Assembly: GCF_000230735.2 (NCBI RefSeq)
Contig: NC_019962.1
Location: 1,488,001-1,552,000 of the forward strand
Reading direction: 5' to 3'
Length of the DNA: 64,000 bases
Origin: Natrinema pellirubrum DSM 15624
Lineage (GTDB): Archaea; Halobacteriota; Halobacteria; Halobacteriales; Natrialbaceae
Shown: positions 59,823-64,000 of the stretch, piece by piece
Layout: each line of letters begins with the position of its first letter
Numbering within the stretch: position 1 is the first letter of the stretch
Notes under the pieces: model-generated
Databases searched by the model: none
The model's input: only the letters and a program-made list of their open reading frames with translations
Told to the model about the DNA's origin: nothing
Program-made: the position numbers and the translations under genes

Positions 59823-61496
59823 CTATTTGCCCAGTTCTTCGACGCCAACCGTGTAGGAACCGCTGCCGCTGTATCGCCTGACGAGGATACCGAACTCCTC
59901 GTCGCCGCTGAGGTCCACGTCGATCGATTCGCTCGAGTCGTTGCTGGCCGACCGTTTATCGTAGTCCTGCCGCGTTGGCGTCCGTCCGTCGAGAGTCAGG
60001 TAGAGATCGAAGTCCGCACTCGACGGCCCCTCGAGGGTGACGGTAGCGCTGCAGGGGTTCGCCGTCTTGAGTGTGTAGGTATAGGTGTCGCTCGGATTGC
60101 CCCACCAGCCACCGCTGAGTTGGCCGTCCTTACTGGCCGTGTTCACTTCGTCGCCACACTCGCCGGGCTCGGGGTCCGGATCCGGTTCGGGAGTCGTCCC
60201 GGGTTCGGTGGTGACGGCGTTCGCGGCGTCGACGCGACCGTTTCCTTGTTCGGTAGCGTCCAGACCGATGTCGACGGCCGTCTCGTGGAGGTGTGTCCGC
60301 AACTCGTCGTTCGAGAGGGACGGCCAGGCCGACAGCGTCAGTCCGGCGACGCCGGCGACGACCGGGGTCGCCATCGAGGTGCCGCTGAAGGTGTCGTAGT
60401 CGTCGAAGGGGATCGACGAGAGGACGTTGCCACCGGGTGCGGCCAGTTCGATCTCCGGGCCGACGTTCGAGAAGTCCGATAGCGTTTCGCCCTCGTCGAG
60501 CGAGGAGACGGCCAGCACGGTGTCGTAGGCGGCCGGATACGAGACGGGGCTGCCGTAATCGTTGCCGGCAGCCGCAACGAGCAACGAGCCCTGCGATTGT
60601 GCGTACTCACAGGCCTGTCGCATGAGATTCGTCGCATCGCCGCCACCGAGGGACATGTTGATGATATCGGCACCCTGATCGGCCGACCACTGGACCGCGT
60701 CGGCGATGTCAGAGAGTGACCCGCCGCCACCGGACCCGAGCGCACGGGCCGAGAGGAGCGAACAGTTCGAAATGCCGGCATGACCCGTTCCGTTGTCGGT
60801 GCCGCCGCCGGCGATTCCGCCGACGTGCGTCCCGTGGTTCTCGCTCGCGTCTACCGGATACGGATCGCCGTCTGAGTCGACGAAATCCTCACCGTTGTTG
60901 GAGACGCTGTCGTCCATGTTTTCCGCGAGGTCCGGGTGATCGTACTGGACCCCCTGGTCGACGATCGCGATCGTCACGTCCGGATCGCCGAGGGTCTCCT
61001 CCCAGGCTTCCTCACAGTTGACCTGCTGTGGCGCGTACTGACTCCCGAAGCTCGGATCGTTCGGCGTGTACAGTGGCGATGCACTCCCTTGTGCGTCCGC
61101 CGTCTCATCGTCGGCTTCCGACCCGAGCGGCTCGGCCTCGAGTGCGTGATACGTGACGTTGTCCTCCGTGTACTGGACCTCGTTGACGTCCATGAGGTTC
61201 CGCTGGACGTTTTCCTTGGCCTGGATGGAGGCTTCGTCGGCGATCTCTACCGACGCGTAGCCGAGCGTTTCGTTCGTGTGGACGATGTTCGCGTTGCTCG
61301 GGAGCTTCGGTTCGACTGCCGCTTCGATGTCCGATACGTCGGCATCGACACCGACGATCAGTTCGTCTTTTTTCGGCCCCGGTTCACGACCCGGCGTTGC
61401 GGACGTAATGCCGCTGAGACCGAGAATCGCACCGAACGCACCGGCTGCTTCGAGGACTGAACGTCGATTCACGTTCGAATGGTTATCTTCTGCCAT
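59823..61496 (-). CDS. Tat-exported subtilisin-like serine protease (S8), paralogue
   Basis: The product is 557 aa. Tat signal [17 protein letters not shown] (10-26), propeptide, S8 domain with Asp180 ([11 protein letters not shown]), His221 (ENHGTHVGG), Asn312 (AAAGND) and Ser374 (FSGTSMATP), then a Pro/Asp linker and a PPC-like domain ([24 protein letters not shown]). Domain order and many motifs equal those of the neighbour 260 bp away, so the two derive from tandem duplication, though sequence has diverged considerably. The propeptide is about 15 residues longer, with an acidic insertion ahead of the catalytic domain. Confidence 0.93.
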   Translation of the reverse strand: MAEDNHSNVNRRSVLEAAGAFGAILGLSGITSATPGREPGPKKDELIVGVDADVSDIEAAVEPKLPSNANIVHTNETLGYASVEIADEASIQAKENVQRNLMDVNEVQYTEDNVTYHALEAEPLGSEADDETADAQGSASPLYTPNDPSFGSQYAPQQVNCEEAWEETLGDPDVTIAIVDQGVQYDHPDLAENMDDSVSNNGEDFVDSDGDPYPVDASENHGTHVGGIAGGGTDNGTGHAGISNCSLLSARALGSGGGGSLSDIADAVQWSADQGADIINMSLGGGDATNLMRQACEYAQSQGSLLVAAAGNDYGSPVSYPAAYDTVLAVSSLDEGETLSDFSNVGPEIELAAPGGNVLSSIPFDDYDTFSGTSMATPVVAGVAGLTLSAWPSLSNDELRTHLHETAVDIGLDATEQGNGRVDAANAVTTEPGTTPEPDPDPEPGECGDEVNTASKDGQLSGGWWGNPSDTYTYTLKTANPCSATVTLEGPSSADFDLYLTLDGRTPTRQDYDKRSASNDSSESIDVDLSGDEEFGILVRRYSGSGSYTVGVEELGK

Positions 61497-61821
61497 GACG
61501 CAACTAAACGAATCGCAGTCTTGTACTAAATCATTTTTAAATCTATTAGGATTTAATATAACATATAGGTATGCTAAGAATAGAACTCGATGGGGAGTTA
61601 TTACTGGTAGAAACCACTATTGTGCGATCTTCGTCTCGTATCCACAATAGATACAAATCCCAAATAGAGTTTATTAATTAATTAGGTGGTGCGTATTTTT
61701 CACACCGGCGTCATGTTGGGCGAGTCTCGATGGGGACTCCGGTCGAGCCGATGAGAATAGCAGCGACGTTGGCGTTTCGCCACACCTATCTCCGGGCACG
61801 GGAAAGAGCGGGCAACTGACT
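61497..61821. other. 325-bp AT-rich divergent intergenic region
   Basis: Upstream of the second subtilase and the NYN gene. A/T-rich with TTTAATATAACATATAGG and TTTATTAATTAATTAGG, which supply several TATA-like elements for both directions. No gene or RNA structure seen. Confidence 0.55.
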
Positions 61822-62286
61822 ATGTTCGACCGCGTTCGTACCCGTCTCGCGCCCGATACCGAAACCGAGCCGACAGTCGGGCTGTTCGTCGACGGGCCGA
61901 ACGTCTTCCGCGATGAGTTCGACGTCGATCTCGACGATCTCCGGGACGCCGCCGGCGAACTCGGCCGCGTCGGCGTCATCCGTCTCTACCTCGACGAACA
62001 CGCGACGCCCGGCCTCATTCAGGCCGCGGAAGCCCGCGGCTTCGAAGTGATCGTCACCAGCGGCGACGTCGACGTCAAACTCGCGGTCGACGCGACCGCG
62101 CTGGCCGGCGATGCTACGATCGACCGGCTCGCGATCGCCTCACGCGATACCGACTTTAAACCCGTCCTCGAGCACGCGGGCACTCTCGGCGTGAAAACGT
62201 ACGCGATCGCGCCGGGATCGTACGGCCGCTCGGATGCACTGCGAAACGCGGCCGACGAGGCCGTCACGCTCGAGCCGGACGGTTAG
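61822..62286 (+). CDS. NYN-domain (LabA/DUF88-like) nuclease-like protein
   Basis: The product is 154 aa. VGLFVDGPNVFRDEF (first Asp cluster), SGDVDVKLAVDAT (central Asp) and IASRDTDFKPVLEHAG (late Asp pair) give the PIN-like metal-binding acidic residues of NYN domains. The family (TIGR00288-like) is conserved in archaea as probable RNA-processing nucleases. It ends 4 bp inside the convergent TRAM-like gene. Confidence 0.88.
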   Translation: MFDRVRTRLAPDTETEPTVGLFVDGPNVFRDEFDVDLDDLRDAAGELGRVGVIRLYLDEHATPGLIQAAEARGFEVIVTSGDVDVKLAVDATALAGDATIDRLAIASRDTDFKPVLEHAGTLGVKTYAIAPGSYGRSDALRNAADEAVTLEPDG

Positions 62287-62555
62287 CCGCTGTACGAGCT
62301 TTCGCCGACGACCTCGACGAGGTCGCCCTCGCCTGTTGCCGTGGTCTCGTCGAAGTCGGTCACGCGAACACGGACTTGCTTCTCGACGGTCTCGGGTCCG
62401 GCTCCCTCGACGAGCAGTTCGGTGTCGCCGATGTAGGCCCGTCCCGCCGAGCCGTTGGTCTCGGAGATGAAGACGTCTATTTCGCTCCCTACCTCGAGGG
62501 AGGGTCGGTTCGCCCGGAACGTCCAGCCTGTGAGGTATTTGTCGAAGATGCTCAT
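62283..62555 (-). CDS. TRAM-like small protein
   Basis: The product is 90 aa. A beta-barrel-like pattern with GSAGRAYIGDTELLVEGAGP and VRVRVTDFDETTATGEGDLV is close to TRAM domains, which bind RNA. Start ATG 62555 overlaps the antiporter stop by 4 bp (ATGA), so it is coupled to that gene. It may influence RNA or serve an unrelated role; no cysteine motif. Confidence 0.7.
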   Translation of the reverse strand: MSIFDKYLTGWTFRANRPSLEVGSEIDVFISETNGSAGRAYIGDTELLVEGAGPETVEKQVRVRVTDFDETTATGEGDLVEVVGESSYSG

Positions 62556-64000
62556 ACGCGTGCCACCTCCTCGCTCTCGCGGTCGATCAGGTATTCGCGG
62601 CCGAAGCCGGTCAGCGCTGCGACGATGAACACCGCCACCAGCAGCCAGCCCTGGAAGACGTAGGGAACGACGTCGATCGGCGTGACGACCATCGACTGCT
62701 CGAACCAGTCGTAATCGCCGGGCAGTTGCTGCATCGCCGAGTAGCCGGCCAGCACCCCGCCCGACCACGGGAAGATGTAGCCCATGGCCGCGGTCTGGCC
62801 GTCTAAGATGTTCGCCCGGCGGTAGCCGTTCAGGTTGAACCGCTCGCCGATCTTCGAGATGTAAGGGCCGATCGCGACCTCGGCCGCGGTGTTGATCGTG
62901 ATGATCGCGTTGATCAACGCCGCGGTCCCGACCATCGTCAACTCGGCGTTGCGGACGTTCGTCGCGAGGTTCTCGATCGACCACTCGAGCAACACGTCGA
63001 AGGCCCCGCCACGGATCATGATCTGGGCCGCGCCGATGATCAGCAAGACGAGGATCGAGAGTTCGAGGAAGCCGGCGACGCCGTTCATCAGGCTGCCGCC
63101 GACGCCGACCGCATCGGGGTTCTCGACGATCGTCAGGATCGGCAGGGACTCGAGCGGACCGGCCAGCGGCGCATCCTGTGGGGCGTTGAACATGACGATG
63201 TCACCGGGGCTCGCGAGGCCGAAGACGAGGTTGAAGGCGACGGCGACGACGATCCCCCACGAGATCGCCTCGACGATGTGTCGGCCGGCGATAGCCGTCC
63301 CGATCACGGCGGCCATCGAGATGACGTGAACCAGCCCGATCGCGTCGCTCTCCTCGAGGAAGATCTCCTGGGCCTGTGCGCCGACCTCGATGCCGTCCAT
63401 CGCACCGCCGGCGACGACGTAGCCGAGGAAGGCGAGGACGGCAGCGATGATGACGTATTTGAACCGGGAGGCGACGACGCCCCCGATGTCGGCGTCCTGG
63501 GTGACAGCGCTAACGATCGTGGTGTCACTGACGGGCGCTAAGTTGTCACCGAAGATCGCCCCCGAGAGGATCGCACCGAACAGGAGGACGGGGTTCGCAC
63601 CGAGCAACACGCCGGCCGGGAAAAAGAGACCGACGAACGCGATGCTTGCACCGTAGCCGGTCCCGATCCCCGTCGTGAAGACGGCCGCGAGGACGAACGT
63701 GATCGCGGGGAACAGCGCCGCGCCGACGCCGGCAGTGTCGGCTAACCAGACGAGTCCGCCGACGAAGCCGCCGTCCTGCAGGAGCTGGGCGAACATACCG
63801 GCCCAGATCCACGCGACGATCGCCGTCACCGCGACGGGCTGGGTCATCCCCTCGAAGATCGTGTTGGCGTAGTGCTTCCAGTCGCCTCGGGCGAAGAACA
63901 TCCCGACGATGAGCCCGACCAGGATGCCCACGATGAGTCCGCCGGTATCGCCGATCCGCCAGAGGGCAGTCTGGACGATGGCCCAGACGATGAAGAAGGC
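62552..64000 (-). CDS. NhaC-type Na+/H+ antiporter (partial; N-terminus outside window)
   Basis: The frame is open to the right edge; 482 codons are visible. Multiple TM helices with GAIFGDNLAPVSDTTIVSA, the NhaC/ArsB-type signature, and TTGIGTGYGASIAFVGLFFP. A GxxxDG-like acidic residue set is present in the middle (INAIITINTAAEVAIGPYI). It exports sodium (or exchanges related cations) for protons. The start is beyond base 64000. Coupled with the TRAM-like gene downstream. Confidence 0.88.
   Translation of the reverse strand, partial: AFFIVWAIVQTALWRIGDTGGLIVGILVGLIVGMFFARGDWKHYANTIFEGMTQPVAVTAIVAWIWAGMFAQLLQDGGFVGGLVWLADTAGVGAALFPAITFVLAAVFTTGIGTGYGASIAFVGLFFPAGVLLGANPVLLFGAILSGAIFGDNLAPVSDTTIVSAVTQDADIGGVVASRFKYVIIAAVLAFLGYVVAGGAMDGIEVGAQAQEIFLEESDAIGLVHVISMAAVIGTAIAGRHIVEAISWGIVVAVAFNLVFGLASPGDIVMFNAPQDAPLAGPLESLPILTIVENPDAVGVGGSLMNGVAGFLELSILVLLIIGAAQIMIRGGAFDVLLEWSIENLATNVRNAELTMVGTAALINAIITINTAAEVAIGPYISKIGERFNLNGYRRANILDGQTAAMGYIFPWSGGVLAGYSAMQQLPGDYDWFEQSMVVTPIDVVPYVFQGWLLVAVFIVAALTGFGREYLIDRESEEVARV

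Overview
The window is chromosomal DNA of a halophilic archaeon (class Halobacteria, probably a Natrinema/Haloterrigena-type genus). Support for this: high G+C with strong third-position GC bias; very acidic proteins; archaeal information-processing genes (20S proteasome, topoisomerase VI, clamp-loader large subunit); TATA-type promoters close to or leaderless at start codons; twin-arginine signal peptides; and haloarchaeal families (HalOD1, amphi-Trp, FilR1-type regulators). Genus is an inference.

Layout. 1-6 kb: overlapping proteasome genes psmA-psmB (psmB runs off the left edge), an NRAMP-related transporter, an SPW-type membrane protein, and a translationally coupled pair of a membrane-anchored SGNH hydrolase and a channel-like protein. 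6-13.8 kb: a disulfide oxidoreductase with a His-rich tail, a DsrE-like protein, the top6B-top6A operon, a metallo-hydrolase and a fumarylacetoacetase-family enzyme. 14.0-14.4 kb: tRNA-Glu followed by repeated copies, in both orientations, of its own 3' end. 14.4-21.2 kb: a zinc-ribbon membrane protein, a retropepsin-like protein, an Lrp regulator, then a Tat-signal protein coupled to a signal-less PQQ alcohol dehydrogenase-like protein, facing a secreted cupredoxin-sugar dehydrogenase fusion. 21-29.5 kb: two CaCA exchangers with an ArsR-type regulator, an amphi-Trp protein, an HTH-NMT1/THI5 fusion, HalOD1, MOSC and FilR1-type genes and small zinc proteins.

29.6-57.7 kb is bracketed by two apparently identical 696-bp IS6-type insertion sequences in the same orientation, each with its own 8-bp target duplication. 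Between them lie a UbiA prenyltransferase, sucC-sucD, a highly acidic protein, an N-terminal remnant of a form III RuBisCO large-subunit gene, a haloalkane dehalogenase-like gene, a lipoprotein, the biotin cluster bioB-(unknown oxidoreductase)-bioF-bioD with a BirA-like operator over the bioB start, rfcL, a CNNM/CorC protein, a CinA-like protein, a UbiB kinase, an amino-acid permease with two USP domains, gcvT-gcvH and an aldehyde dehydrogenase. The second IS copy cuts a small membrane-protein gene. Removing the IS and one target copy restores a 201-codon frame, followed by a 41-codon acidic ORF.

57.9-64 kb: two tandem paralogous Tat-exported subtilases, an NYN-domain protein, a TRAM-like protein, and an NhaC-type antiporter cut by the right edge.

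Most of the window is ordinary haloarchaeal core genome. The most distinctive items are the IS-split membrane gene with its small partner, the RuBisCO remnant, the 34-bp palindrome at bioB, the tRNA-derived palindromic repeats, and the two uncharacterised coupled pairs (SGNH hydrolase/channel and Tat protein/PQQ dehydrogenase). I saw no CRISPR array, rRNA or replication origin.
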